Assembly: GCA_913057225.1 (NCBI GenBank) | Contig: CAJXNT010000004.1 | Location: 1-64,000, forward strand | Source of the DNA: an uncultured Mycoplasmatota bacterium | GTDB taxonomy: Bacteria; Bacillota_I; Bacilli_A; Izemoplasmatales; Izemoplasmataceae | Length of the DNA: 64,000 bases | Reading direction: 5' to 3' | Part shown: in pieces, positions 51,726 through 60,239 of the stretch | Layout of the letters: each line of letters starts with the position of its first letter | Numbering within the stretch: position 1 is the stretch's first letter | The notes under the pieces: model-generated | Told to the model about the DNA's origin: nothing | Seen by the model: the letters and a program-made list of their open reading frames with translations, nothing else | Database searches by the model: none | Made by a program: the position numbers and the translations under genes

Positions 51726-52931
51726 TTGACACGACTCGTTGAACGATTTTTACGCTACGTCCAGGTGGACACACAATCCGACCCAAATTCGAAAACCTGT
51801 CCATCCACGGACAAACAAAAAAACTTAAGTCAAATCTTAGTCCAAGAACTAACTACCATGGGCTATGACGCATTTATGGATGAAGATGGATATACGTACA
51901 CGACCATTCCCGCTAATCAGGATGGGATTACTCCCATTGGTTTTGTCTCGCATGTGGATACGTCGCCCGATGCACCCGGGGGCCCCGTCAAACCACGCAT
52001 CATTGAAAATTATGACGGCGCTCGCATCACACTCAATGACACCTATGCCATGCATCCCGATCAGTACCCTGCGCTTAAAAAAGTCATCGGGGACGACATC
52101 ATCGTCACCGATGGGAACACGCTTTTAGGGGCCGATGATAAATGCGGGGTCGCGGAGATGATGGAACTCGCCGAACATCTGAAAGAACACCCCGAAATCA
52201 AACACGGCGATATTTATTTATGTTTCACGCCGGATGAAGAAATCGGACGGGGAGCCGACCGGTTTAATTACGAATATTTTAAAGCCGAGTATGCTTACAC
52301 CATGGATGGCTCTCAGGTGGGGGGCATTGAATATGAAAACTTCAATGCGGCGACCGCGGTGCTTTCGTTCACCGGAAAAAGCATTCACCCAGGAACGGCC
52401 AAAAATAAACTCGTAAACGCCGGGCATTTGGCGATGGAATTTCATCAACTGCTTCCGCCCTTTTTAGATCCGGCCAACACAGAACAATACGAGGGGTTCA
52501 ATCATCTGGTGGGGATGACATCCTCCGTGGAATCGGCTCAATCCACGTACATCATCCGAAACCATGACAAGGCGAAGTTTGAAGCGCAAAAAGACACATT
52601 CAAACAAAACGTTCAATTCATGAATGACCGTCATGGCTATCAAGCGGTGACACTCGACTTACACGATACGTACTACAACATGGCGGAAAAAATTAGACCG
52701 CGGATGGACATCATTGAAAAAGCCATGGCATCCGCGAAAAATGTGGGGCTAACCCCTTATTCGTCGCCCATCCGAGGGGGAACCGACGGGGCCCGGTTGA
52801 CATGGGAAGGGTTGCTTTGTCCCAACCTGGGCACCGGAGGATTTCAGTTCCATGGTCGGTTTGAATTTGCGTCGATTCCTCAAATGCATAAGGCTCTTGA
52901 GATGATGATCGACTTAGTTCAACATGCTTAA
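51726..52931 (+). CDS. pepT: Peptidase T (tripeptide aminopeptidase)
   Basis: About 401 residues, M20B family. GFVSHVDTSPDAPG (first zinc His and Asp), LLGADDKCGVAEMME (bridging Asp), CFTPDEEIGRGADRF (catalytic Glu), YTMDGSQVGGIEYE and SSPIRGGTDGARLTWEG...GTGGFQFHGRFEF (last zinc His). It removes the N-terminal residue of tripeptides in the cytoplasm. Start is a TTG at 51726, five bases from AGAGGTGA; GTG 51717 would lie inside the ribosome site. An extended -10 (TTGATACAAT) lies at about 51696-51705. Confidence 0.93.
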   Translation: MTRLVERFLRYVQVDTQSDPNSKTCPSTDKQKNLSQILVQELTTMGYDAFMDEDGYTYTTIPANQDGITPIGFVSHVDTSPDAPGGPVKPRIIENYDGARITLNDTYAMHPDQYPALKKVIGDDIIVTDGNTLLGADDKCGVAEMMELAEHLKEHPEIKHGDIYLCFTPDEEIGRGADRFNYEYFKAEYAYTMDGSQVGGIEYENFNAATAVLSFTGKSIHPGTAKNKLVNAGHLAMEFHQLLPPFLDPANTEQYEGFNHLVGMTSSVESAQSTYIIRNHDKAKFEAQKDTFKQNVQFMNDRHGYQAVTLDLHDTYYNMAEKIRPRMDIIEKAMASAKNVGLTPYSSPIRGGTDGARLTWEGLLCPNLGTGGFQFHGRFEFASIPQMHKALEMMIDLVQHA

Positions 52932-52994
52932 TTCCTAAATCAGAAGTTCAATGTACGATTGATTCCCCATAATAATTCGAAGGAGACCTTCTAA

Positions 52995-53387
52995 ATGAAT
53001 TTGATTCAACTCAATGTGGCCTTAATTCTTGGGTATGTATTTTATGGATTAACACTTTTGATTCATGGACTCGTCTTAGGTCGTATAATTCCCTACCACT
53101 TAGTCAATGGCGGCCGTAGTGCATCATTTGAAGCTCAGAAAAAGGTATCCGTCATGAGTCTGGGCATTGCATTATTAGGCATTATATTTATCGCATTGAA
53201 TCACGTATTCCCCAATCTTCATTCCACACTTGTTTATGGCATCATCGCCTGGGTCCTCACGGCCTATTGGGGTTTAGGGTATATTTTGCAGTGGTTGGGG
53301 ACATGGTTGGAAAAATATGTAATTTCTTGGGTGTTAATAATGGGGATTTTGAGTCATCTCATTTTAGGCATCCTTGCGTTTCGCTAA
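52995..53387 (+). CDS. Hypothetical four-helix membrane protein
   Basis: 130 residues, four hydrophobic helices with a polar loop after the first (NGGRSASFEAQKKVS). Strong ribosome site GAAGGAGAC before ATG 52995. No family recognised. The next gene starts 35 nt after its stop, so co-transcription is plausible. Confidence 0.7.
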   Translation: MNLIQLNVALILGYVFYGLTLLIHGLVLGRIIPYHLVNGGRSASFEAQKKVSVMSLGIALLGIIFIALNHVFPNLHSTLVYGIIAWVLTAYWGLGYILQWLGTWLEKYVISWVLIMGILSHLILGILAFR

Positions 53388-53421
53388 ACCCATAAATCAT
53401 TCACCTGAAGGAGTGACTAAC

Positions 53422-54231
53422 ATGAAAACTTTAACGCTCAATAATGGCTATCAAATCCCTGTGTTGGGGACTGGCACCAACACCTTTGGGAAAGAAAACC
53501 ACGATTTTTCAGCGCCCATTAATCATGACACGACGGAACTAAGATCGGCCATTGAATTAGGCTACCGCCTGATTGATACCGCCATCTATTACCGCAATGA
53601 ATCCGTCATCGGAAAAGCCGTAAGGGAATCCGGCATCGACCGCTCTGAATTTTTCATTACCTCAAAGATTCCCGAAAAGGATGAATTTTCTGGAACCGAT
53701 GACCGCGTTCACCAATCGGTTCAGGCCTCTTTAAGCGCACTGGATTTAGACTACATTGACCTTTATTTAATTCATTTCCCACGTTCAACGGATGAAGAGA
53801 ATTTAAGGGTATGGACCGTTTTGGAATCCTACGTTGATCAAGGGCTCATTAAGTCCATCGGGGTCTCCAATTTCAATGTGGAACAACTCCAAGCACTGTT
53901 AAAACGGGCCAGAATTAAACCAGTACTGAATCAATTTTTGTCGTATCCTGGCCACCACAATCAAGCCTTGATTGATTTTTGTCAAGGAGAATCAATCATT
54001 CCAGAAGCCTATCAGTCACTGAAGAAAATCACACCAGAGACCCAAGAAATACTCAGTGAAATGAGCGAAAAATATGGAAAAACGTGGAGCCAAGTCGTAT
54101 TAAATTATCAAATCAATGAGAACATGGTCGTTATTCCCAAATCACACAATGCGTCGCATCAAAAAGACAACGTTGACATCTTTGATTTTGTGTTAAGTGA
54201 CGAAGACCAACTACGCATCAAACAACTTTAA
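53422..54231 (+). CDS. Aldo/keto reductase
   Basis: 269 residues. GYRLIDTAIYYRNESVIGKAV carries the catalytic Asp and Tyr, ITSKIPEKDEF the Lys, DLYLIHFP the His region, and IGVSNFNVEQL and IPKSHNASHQKDN the NADPH-binding parts. The family reduces aldehydes, methylglyoxal or sugars. Start ATG 53422 after GAAGGAGTGA. Followed by a strong terminator. Confidence 0.9.
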   Translation: MKTLTLNNGYQIPVLGTGTNTFGKENHDFSAPINHDTTELRSAIELGYRLIDTAIYYRNESVIGKAVRESGIDRSEFFITSKIPEKDEFSGTDDRVHQSVQASLSALDLDYIDLYLIHFPRSTDEENLRVWTVLESYVDQGLIKSIGVSNFNVEQLQALLKRARIKPVLNQFLSYPGHHNQALIDFCQGESIIPEAYQSLKKITPETQEILSEMSEKYGKTWSQVVLNYQINENMVVIPKSHNASHQKDNVDIFDFVLSDEDQLRIKQL

Positions 54232-54258
54232 CTGATTCCGCTTTTTAATCCGTTTAAA

Positions 54259-54301
54259 AAGACCGCCAACGAATCGATGCTCACGATGGATTGGCGGTCT
54301 T
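54259..54301. terminator. Intrinsic terminator between convergent genes
   Basis: AAGACCGCCAA (54259-54269) pairs with TTGGCGGTCTT (54291-54301), with an inner imperfect stem. Confidence 0.82.
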
Positions 54302-54305
54302 ATTA

Positions 54306-55106
54306 TTATGTCGAATGTATGGCGTCTAAAAATGCGGACATCAACGATTGAAAGACAGGGACTTTTTGGCTGGCAACGTTCAATACATGGGCGTGATCAT
54401 GCGCTCTTTTTTGAATGCCAGTTGCCATGTTTGTCACGAGTGAAAGCCCCAATACATGAATACCTAAACTGCGTGCCTTGATGGTTTCTGGGACGGTCGA
54501 CATGCCCACCACATCTCCGAATTTTGACAGCATTCGAATCTCAGCTTTGGTTTCGTAATAAGGCCCCATAAAGCTCACATATGTGCCTTCTTGGTAGGGA
54601 ACATTCTGCGAGTTAAAGATGTGCCGCATGGTTTTTCTAAGATTTAAATCGTAGGGTTCGGTCATATCGGGAAATGTTGGGTCAGTGAGGTGACCCACGA
54701 GAGGATTTGATGGCATGAAATTGATGAAATCGTTTAAGACGACAAAATCACCCGGATTCAATTGTGGATTCATGCCGCCACACGCATTCGTAATCACGAG
54801 GGTTTTAACCCCCAAGGCATGAAAAAGTTCAATGTTTTGAACGACTTCATGCATGGAGTAACCTTCGTAAAAATGCACACGGCCTTTTTGAACAAGGACG
54901 GGTGTCTTGTTTTTAAACCCAAGTGTAAACGTCGCTGAATGACCCGATACGGTTGGCTGAGGTAACCCTTCAAACCTATCAAATGAAAAATCAAAGGTTT
55001 CATCGAAAGTAGCCTCATCAAAATCCAGTCCGGACCCCAAAATTATAGCTGTTTCAATCGGTGTTTGCGTGACTGCGTTAAAAGGCTTTAGCCAAGCGTT
55101 ATTCAT
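54306..55106 (-). CDS. punA: Purine nucleoside phosphorylase
   Basis: 266 residues, trimeric PNP family. ILGSGLD, GRVHFYEGYSMHEVV, ITNACGGMNPQLNPGDFVVLNDFIN, YVSFMGPYYETKAEIRM, GMSTVPETIKARSLGI and LVTNMATGIQK. It cleaves (deoxy)guanosine or inosine with phosphate for purine salvage. Upstream on the same strand lies the small membrane-domain gene ending 47 nt before it. Confidence 0.93.
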   Translation of the reverse strand: MNNAWLKPFNAVTQTPIETAIILGSGLDFDEATFDETFDFSFDRFEGLPQPTVSGHSATFTLGFKNKTPVLVQKGRVHFYEGYSMHEVVQNIELFHALGVKTLVITNACGGMNPQLNPGDFVVLNDFINFMPSNPLVGHLTDPTFPDMTEPYDLNLRKTMRHIFNSQNVPYQEGTYVSFMGPYYETKAEIRMLSKFGDVVGMSTVPETIKARSLGIHVLGLSLVTNMATGIQKRAHDHAHVLNVASQKVPVFQSLMSAFLDAIHST

Positions 55107-55153
55107 TTCAGTGCCTCATGGGAAAATATGAATTTTTGTAAAAAACGACTGCT

Positions 55154-55477
55154 TTAAGCTGGAAATAGGATGACTAAGATCAGGGCCGCAACCGATAATG
55201 TGAAGGCGGTCGTCCACGCTGTTTTTTTCAAATTTGATGGGGCCTCAACGGATGCATTCAGCCATAAAGTCTTCACCGATAAAACGAGTATTAACGCTAA
55301 AGATGCGTACAGTAAAGTAAATGGCAGTAAAAACCCTTCCAATGCTAGGTGAATAATCAATGCTAAAAGCAACAACCGAAAGCCCGCCGCAAAGACCACC
55401 ACGCGTTGGTCTCTCAATGCGTAATATAGTATAAAAAATAATATAAATAAAAGCGCAACTGCGATTTCAAACGTCAT
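55154..55477 (-). CDS. Stand-alone homologue of the esterase membrane domain
   Basis: 107 residues, four hydrophobic helices. Residues align along their whole length with the N-terminal ~110 residues of the esterase at 50213-51604: both have FFxLYY/FFVGYR, the charged (E/D)xR-PVYF/RVVVF turn, R-L-L-(x)-SLIVHLAL/LALIIHLAL, LVLSIKTL/LVLSVKTL and a final LxxVFPL/LVILFPA. The hydrolase domain is entirely absent. It could be a truncated duplicate or a working separate subunit. ATG 55477 after GAGGTG. Confidence 0.72.
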   Translation of the reverse strand: MTFEIAVALLFILFFILYYALRDQRVVVFAAGFRLLLLALIIHLALEGFLLPFTLLYASLALILVLSVKTLWLNASVEAPSNLKKTAWTTAFTLSVAALILVILFPA

Positions 55478-55586
55478 AAACACCTCAAATGATACTAATA
55501 TTTGTGTGGGTGTATGTTACATTTAAACCAATAATATTTCATTAAGTCTGCACTTTTTTTATCGAGTGTCAGTCAACGAGGATGGT

Positions 55587-56357
55587 ATGATTCACACAAA
55601 TCCCAGCATTTTTAACGGTAACCTTTCCGAATTTTTAGCGTCAAATCAACCGTTTTACGCCTGTCCCATGCATCGTGCCCGCAATATTTTAGGTTTGCCG
55701 TTCGCCGCAGGAAACGGCCATCCATTTACCGAAGGCATGATTGATTATTTGAATGATTCAACATTAAAGGCCTCACACACGCGAATGAAAAAATTTTATG
55801 ACCGGTTCCAACCCACCACGTTATTTGACGCATTGTTTCAAACACGGGACCACCCGTTGATAAAATCACTGAGTGATGAAACGATCAAACCCCTCACGGA
55901 CATATCCTCCAAGGATTATCTGGTGCCGTGGGTTGAAGAGGCAATTCCCATGGGAGGGTTTGGCCAAAATATGCCAAAAGATGAAGGATCACACTACTTG
56001 GGTCCAGTCAGTCATCGGCATCTCTTTAGCGAATATGAGCGTATTAAATCGGTCGTCAATTCGATTCGCAGACATGGATTTGATGTGGCCAAACAAACCG
56101 ATACGATTCGTGGGTATTTTTTAACTCATAACGATGACACCGTATGCATCATTGTCGGAGGCAATCACCGAGTTGGGGCACTCGCCGCTTTAAAGAGTGA
56201 TACGATTCCCGTTGAACGTCACCCAGATAGACCCACCCTCGTAACGTTGGATCAGTTACTTGATTGGCCCATGGTTCAAAGTGGACGATTTTCACCAGAT
56301 TTAGCTAAAGCGGTATTTCTGCGTTTTTTTAGTTCGGCATTAAAGCCTCTTATTTAG
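55587..56357 (+). CDS. Protein with a ParB/sulfiredoxin-like GNHR motif
   Basis: 256 residues. The clearest signature is CIIVGGNHRVGALAALKSDTIPVE near the C-terminus, like the G-x-H-R core of ParB-N/sulfiredoxin-fold domains. An N-terminal CPMHRARNILGLPFAAGNGHPF stretch is His/Cys-rich. I cannot name a family; related GNHR proteins occur near glycan-modification genes. ATG 55587 after GAGGATGG; the GTG 21 nt upstream is less likely. Isolated between non-coding stretches. Confidence 0.6.
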   Translation: MIHTNPSIFNGNLSEFLASNQPFYACPMHRARNILGLPFAAGNGHPFTEGMIDYLNDSTLKASHTRMKKFYDRFQPTTLFDALFQTRDHPLIKSLSDETIKPLTDISSKDYLVPWVEEAIPMGGFGQNMPKDEGSHYLGPVSHRHLFSEYERIKSVVNSIRRHGFDVAKQTDTIRGYFLTHNDDTVCIIVGGNHRVGALAALKSDTIPVERHPDRPTLVTLDQLLDWPMVQSGRFSPDLAKAVFLRFFSSALKPLI

Positions 56358-56514
56358 CCAATTTCCTGCATTATCCCACTTCCCACCGTATAAGTATCTC
56401 TATCTGTCACACGGCTTCATGAAGGGGTTTAGCATGCCTCCTTAAAATTATGTGAAGATAATGAGTGAGCGCAGAGATTAAGGGGGAAGTATGACCGTTC
56501 GTTTGGTGAAACCA

Positions 56515-56543
56515 TTGATGAATTCAGCTAGGCATGTTATATT
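56515..56543 (+). promoter_or_regulatory. Promoter upstream of the DUF3796-like gene
   Basis: TTGATG (56515-56520), 17-nt spacer and TATATT (56538-56543) form a near-ideal promoter. The rest of 56358-56514 shows nothing except a 19-codon frame at 56491 with AGGGGG ahead of it, which ends within the promoter. Confidence 0.7.
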
Positions 56544-56579
56544 TAGTTAACACTAATGTTTGAGGGGTACTAAATACTC

Positions 56580-56936
56580 ATGATCAAAAAAAATCCACTG
56601 GCACTGTTTGCGCTGTTTGGGTTGTTTGGGATCTATGGGCTCATCACGGATCCCAGCGATCTCACCAAACTCAATTACTTGCTATACCTCATCTACTTGT
56701 ATTATTTATTTGAGGCCCCTTCCGCCACCTTTTATGAAGACATTCGTAAAGCGGCGACGCGGTCGTATTTTATTCTTATGGCTGCGTTAAGCTCGGCGCT
56801 CATCGTGGTCTATTTTACCGAGATTGGGTATAACTTCATTGACACTGCTTTTTGGGTGGTTTCTTCCAGCACCACGGCACTGTTGATGATTAATTATGCA
56901 TGGATCAAAGATGATCGAAAACGGAAAGCAAAATAA
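56580..56936 (+). CDS. Small membrane protein, DUF3796-like
   Basis: 118 residues. Short LALFALFGLFGIYGL first segment, then three further hydrophobic helices and a basic DDRKRKAK tail. The LFGLFGIYGL start is typical of DUF3796 proteins, which are often paired with a small helix-turn-helix regulator; none is visible here. The GAGGGG ribosome site lies an unusually long 12-13 nt before ATG 56580. Confidence 0.65.
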   Translation: MIKKNPLALFALFGLFGIYGLITDPSDLTKLNYLLYLIYLYYLFEAPSATFYEDIRKAATRSYFILMAALSSALIVVYFTEIGYNFIDTAFWVVSSSTTALLMINYAWIKDDRKRKAK

Positions 56937-56937
56937 T

Positions 56938-56977
56938 AAAAAAGCTCAGATTCATTCAATGAAATCTGAGCTTTTTT
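56938..56977. terminator. Bidirectional intrinsic terminator
   Basis: AAAAAAGCTCAGATT pairs with AATCTGAGCTTTTTT between convergent genes. Confidence 0.88.
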
Positions 56978-57006
56978 ATTTCCATAGGGTCAATTAAAAT
57001 TGACTA

Positions 57007-58635
57007 TTATTCGATATTTTTTTGGACTTGAACAATATTCTTATCCAATACCGTGATAGTAATATCATCCACACTGAGTATTGTCCCAGGGATGTGGACA
57101 TAGGCAGGGTCTTTGCAAAAACGATTATGTTTATAGCCAATGACTGGATGGGGTTTATCTACAACGCATGGATGGTTGCGATTGGGATCGGTTAAGTAAT
57201 ACCAAAAGTTTCTTTCATCGTACTCTTCTTGGGTTAAATCATCGCACCCATCACAACGAAACTGAGGATGATTGACATTGATGAAGTAAGCTGTGATGCC
57301 ATGACGTTGTTTTGGAATATCGCTAAATGGACCATCTGTTCGATACTCAATCACAAGGATTTCCTCGTCACTCATCGGAATCATGAGATTTTTTGGACCT
57401 TCAATCGATGCTCCGTTTGCATCCAATGAATCAAGTTCAAAGGTAAATGGCTCGGTGAGTTTCTCATCACTGATACATGCAAGATGGTTTTCATCCCACC
57501 ACCCTAATACGAACGCTTCCCAGGATAAAATCATGTCTGTGTAACCATGTTGGTCTTGCATCACTGAATAATCACCACCGTTTCGAGGTCCGTGGCCCAT
57601 GAGACCTTGCTTATGCAGCACTTCATGAAGCGCTAAATCCCACACGGTGTAATCGGTGAAATCAGGCGCTCTCCATCCCATGAAGCCCCCAAACACTGGC
57701 ACAAAAACATTGCCGGCATTTGGCGTTGAATTGTTACCTCCATGAGAATACAAACGAACATAATGGGGGGCTGCTTCAGCCTGAGGAGGGAAGATCATAT
57801 GAGCGAATTCCATTTCACTCCAATCATATAAATCGTCAGCCGCCGTAAATACCTCATCAATCGCGTCCATTTCGTCTTGCAAACGGAAGACAACACCTTC
57901 TTCATAGTCGCCTTGGATTTGACGTAAACAGCCTTCACACCCATACCATTTAGCTTCTCTTGGCGTGGTGATCCATTGGGGAACAAAGTGCACTCGATAT
58001 TCCATTTTATCGCCTGCGACAAACTCACTCCAAGCCTCTAATTGGTACACTTCTTCTACCCATCGATCAATCAATGTTGGATCGCCCGGAACATCGGGGA
58101 AATCAACCGCAAGAATGGCGATGTCTATGACACCATCTGGCGGTACAACATTATAACCGAGGGGGAATCCTTTACTTTGAGGGGGATCCCCATCGTGAAA
58201 CATGGTTTGCCTTAATCGACAAACATCCACGTCGTCTAAACGATCTAAATCACTTAAAATTATTGGAGTCTCTTCTACGTCTGAATTTTCAGTTTCTTCG
58301 TCAGTGGCCTCTTCCGAACCCACATCTTCTGTTTCATCGGTGGCAGCTTCGTCATCTTGTGCAGTTTCTTCGTTAATGGCCTCTTCTGTATTTTCCTCAG
58401 TGGTTGAGTCACCTGGGTCTTCGGTCTCATCCTCTGATTCTTCTTCTGGTTCAGGAGTTTCTTGTTCTAATGTTGGGTCTTCATTGAGTGAACCTTCTTC
58501 GCTCGGTTCGTCCGCAGGGGACGGCTCTTGAGGTTCAATCACTTGTGGGGGTTCTAAAGACTCATTCTCAGCAGGTGAACTTTCACACGCATACAAAGAG
58601 AATACCAACAACATGATTATCCCTATTTTTTTCAT
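57007..58635 (-). CDS. Lipoprotein metalloprotease (M6-like) with acidic stalk
   Basis: 542 residues. Signal peptide with lipobox SLYAC. Residues ~20-130 are a Glu/Asp/Thr-rich low-complexity stalk. The rest holds a zinc-protease site LALHEVLHKQGLMGHG (H-E-x-x-H-x-x-G-x-x-G-H) at about residue 345-360, with several paired Cys (YGCEGCLRQ, FRCDGCDD). This long zincin motif fits immune inhibitor A/M6-like secreted proteases. ATG 58635 after AGGGAGGG; an in-frame start 54 nt earlier lacks a site. Extracellular protein degradation is likely. Confidence 0.78.
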   Translation of the reverse strand: MKKIGIIMLLVFSLYACESSPAENESLEPPQVIEPQEPSPADEPSEEGSLNEDPTLEQETPEPEEESEDETEDPGDSTTEENTEEAINEETAQDDEAATDETEDVGSEEATDEETENSDVEETPIILSDLDRLDDVDVCRLRQTMFHDGDPPQSKGFPLGYNVVPPDGVIDIAILAVDFPDVPGDPTLIDRWVEEVYQLEAWSEFVAGDKMEYRVHFVPQWITTPREAKWYGCEGCLRQIQGDYEEGVVFRLQDEMDAIDEVFTAADDLYDWSEMEFAHMIFPPQAEAAPHYVRLYSHGGNNSTPNAGNVFVPVFGGFMGWRAPDFTDYTVWDLALHEVLHKQGLMGHGPRNGGDYSVMQDQHGYTDMILSWEAFVLGWWDENHLACISDEKLTEPFTFELDSLDANGASIEGPKNLMIPMSDEEILVIEYRTDGPFSDIPKQRHGITAYFINVNHPQFRCDGCDDLTQEEYDERNFWYYLTDPNRNHPCVVDKPHPVIGYKHNRFCKDPAYVHIPGTILSVDDITITVLDKNIVQVQKNIE

Positions 58636-58782
58636 TATTCCCTCCCTTGTTGATGAATTTATTGTAATTAATGTGAAGATAATTTGCAAAAATCTATATT
58701 TTATTCATCAAATTCTAAATAAAAAACCCCCATTTAATTAGGGTAATAACATGCAGGTGGCTTTTTATCGTTTTAAATGTGA

Positions 58783-58926
58783 TTATGATCGGTTAAAAAC
58801 TCCAAATGCTGCGAGCAAAGCCACCGCAATGGCAATTCCCACCCCGATTTGTTGAGTGCCAACACCAATCGCTACGCCGAGGGCAATGCCTACGCCAATT
58901 TTTTCTCGGTTTTTCATTTTTTTCAT
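58783..58926 (-). CDS. Small glycine-zipper membrane protein (47 aa)
   Basis: A frame from ATG 58926 (or ATG 58917) to TAA 58783-58785. After a basic N-terminus MKKMKNREK come two hydrophobic glycine-rich stretches (IGVGIALGVAIGVG and IGVGIAIAVALLAAFGVF) with G-x-x-x-G spacing, separated by TQQ. GGAGA lies about 10 nt before the start. Such peptides can be membrane-inserting regulators or bacteriocin-like. An A-run/CCCCC-GGG weak hairpin follows at about 58724-58745. Confidence 0.55.
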   Translation of the reverse strand: MKKMKNREKIGVGIALGVAIGVGTQQIGVGIAIAVALLAAFGVFNRS

Positions 58927-59037
58927 CGTAAATGTCTCCGTTCATCTCATAATTAGTTATGCGGATAAAAAGCGGATATCATCAACTCATTATACCCTTA
59001 ATTGTGATAATATGAATTTTAGTGATAGGAGGTACCT

Positions 59038-59427
59038 ATGCGAAAATGGATGATGGTGAGCTTAATGGTCTTTACAGTCACGCTTCTGGGCGCCTGTCAA
59101 TCGAATGCGGCTGAAACCATTGATGCCGATCGTGCGATCGAGCTGATGGAAGAAAATTCAGAAATTATTCTCTTGGATGTGCGTGAATACAGTGAATACG
59201 TAAGTGAACGCATTGATGGCAGTGAACTTCTTCCCTTATCAATCCTAGAGAGTTCTATCGAGAATGTGTATCCCGATAAAACGACCCCGTTTATTGTCTA
59301 TTGTCGCTCGGGTAACCGAAGTGACGAAGCCGTCAGTATCATGACAGAACTGGGATATGAAAACATTTATGATCTGGGTGGCATCTTAGATTGGCCGTAT
59401 GAAACGGTATCTGGGGCCCCCAACTAA
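59038..59427 (+). CDS. Lipoprotein with a single rhodanese domain
   Basis: 129 residues. Lipobox LLGACQS, then one rhodanese domain: IILLDVREYSEYVSERIDGSELLPLS, the persulfide loop VYCRSGNRSDEA with catalytic Cys, and LGYENIYDLGGILDWPY. Extracellular sulfurtransferase or sulfide carrier, similar in role to the tandem-rhodanese lipoprotein at 25121. Strong TAGGAGGT ribosome site and its own terminator. Confidence 0.9.
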   Translation: MRKWMMVSLMVFTVTLLGACQSNAAETIDADRAIELMEENSEIILLDVREYSEYVSERIDGSELLPLSILESSIENVYPDKTTPFIVYCRSGNRSDEAVSIMTELGYENIYDLGGILDWPYETVSGAPN

Positions 59428-59445
59428 AGTATTGAAAAGACCCAT

Positions 59446-59471
59446 CACACGAGAAATCGTGTGTTTTTTTT
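59446..59471 (+). terminator. Intrinsic terminator of the rhodanese gene
   Basis: CACACGA-GAAA-TCGTGTG followed by eight T. Its T-run is also the edge of the direct repeat copy A. Confidence 0.87.
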
Positions 59472-59527
59472 ATAAAAAAAGACCACCCAATGGTGATCTA
59501 AACAAAAGACTGGATTGATGACCCGTA
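59466..59527. repeat. Direct repeat copy A (distal att-like site)
   Basis: About 62 nt almost identical to 63076-63138; differences are one A in an A-run and one transition in the CCA position. Read on the minus strand it contains the last 8 nt of the tRNA-Glu acceptor stem, the CCA position (here TCA) and the tRNA terminator hairpin, without any tRNA body. This is what integration at a tRNA 3' end leaves at the far side of an island. Confidence 0.8.
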
Positions 59528-59661
59528 GGGGGACACAGAATTATCCGTGAGGTTTGTGCTTTTTTTGTCTTAACTGTGGTATTTGTGATAAACATTTATG
59601 ATTTTGAATTCATAGGAATGAGTGGTTTATTTTTATAATTCTTTATTGACAATAAATTCAT

Positions 59662-59938
59662 TTAATCCTCTATCCTAATCCAATTAGCATAAAAAACTAA
59701 ATCTTGAGAAGGCATTGTTAGTGGTAGATCAGTATTCCATTCAAAAAGTACATCCCCCTCACGACTAATTGAATATGTTGATATGGGTTCATTGAAATCA
59801 TACTTGATAACATCTGTACTGTAAGCACTTTTTAAAGGAAGCCATAATGGGCTTGTGCTTAAAGAAATATCATTAATTCCTCATTTTCCATTACTATTAC
59901 TGTCCCACATAAAAATTCTTCCTTCTGAAGTAAACGCT
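59662..59938 (-). pseudogene. Tail of an RCC1-repeat/InlB-B-repeat surface protein
   Basis: Reading the minus strand from 59938 gives AFTSEGRIFMWDSNSNGK, then an in-frame TGA (59881-59883), then GINDISLST and a module ending LPLTMPSQDLVFYANW, with stop at 59662. The first part is an RCC1-type blade (TSEGRIFxWGxNxxGQLG) and the second an InlB B-repeat (MPxxDxxxYAxW). Such combinations occur in large surface proteins of Acholeplasma/Izemoplasma-like bacteria. No start and one premature stop: a remnant fused to the maturase fragment beside it. Confidence 0.65.
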
Positions 59939-60239
59939 CAAGAGTGATTAAAGTCCCATTTGTTTTTAAAGAAAAGTAAACTTTATCTGGGAACCGTTTT
60001 GTTTAGTCAATCACTCTTCGATAAAACTCAATGTCTATAAGTAAAGCCTCACCGCCTTGAAAACCAATCGATATATGGTCTGCAATATTGATGACTTTAT
60101 TGTAGGCATTTTTAAATGTTTCAAACGTCATAGAACTAGTATGAAGTTTTTTTGTTTCTTGACTATTTTAAAAACAATATGAACAATTCAAATGGCATAA
60201 TCCAGAGGATGGTTTTAAAAATAGACTTATATGTCTCAT
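59939..60239 (-). pseudogene. Decayed anaerobic sulfatase-maturating enzyme (radical SAM)
   Basis: The minus-strand frame starts at ATG 60239, overlapping the sulfatase stop (ATGA). It reads MRHISLFLKPSSG then LCHLNCSYCF, the C-x3-C-x2-C cluster motif of radical SAM maturases, then TAA at 60168. In the same frame it continues to HISIGFQGGEALLIDIEFYRRVID, a second TAA (60003-60005), and KVYFSLKTNGTLI. QGGE and QTNGTL-like blocks are conserved landmarks of anSME. About 100 of some 370-400 codons survive; homology then gives way to the RCC1 remnant. Confidence 0.75.

Noticed and set aside
56491-56550. 19-codon frame with AGGGGG ahead of it
   Set aside because: It runs into the -35/-10 of the next gene and its peptide is not hydrophobic or otherwise distinctive; kept only as a note.
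59881-60170. Stops in the island pseudogenes explained by codon reassignment (UGA as Trp)
   Set aside because: Two of the three stops are TAA, and TGA is used as a normal terminator in many intact genes here (for example the ATGA overlaps).
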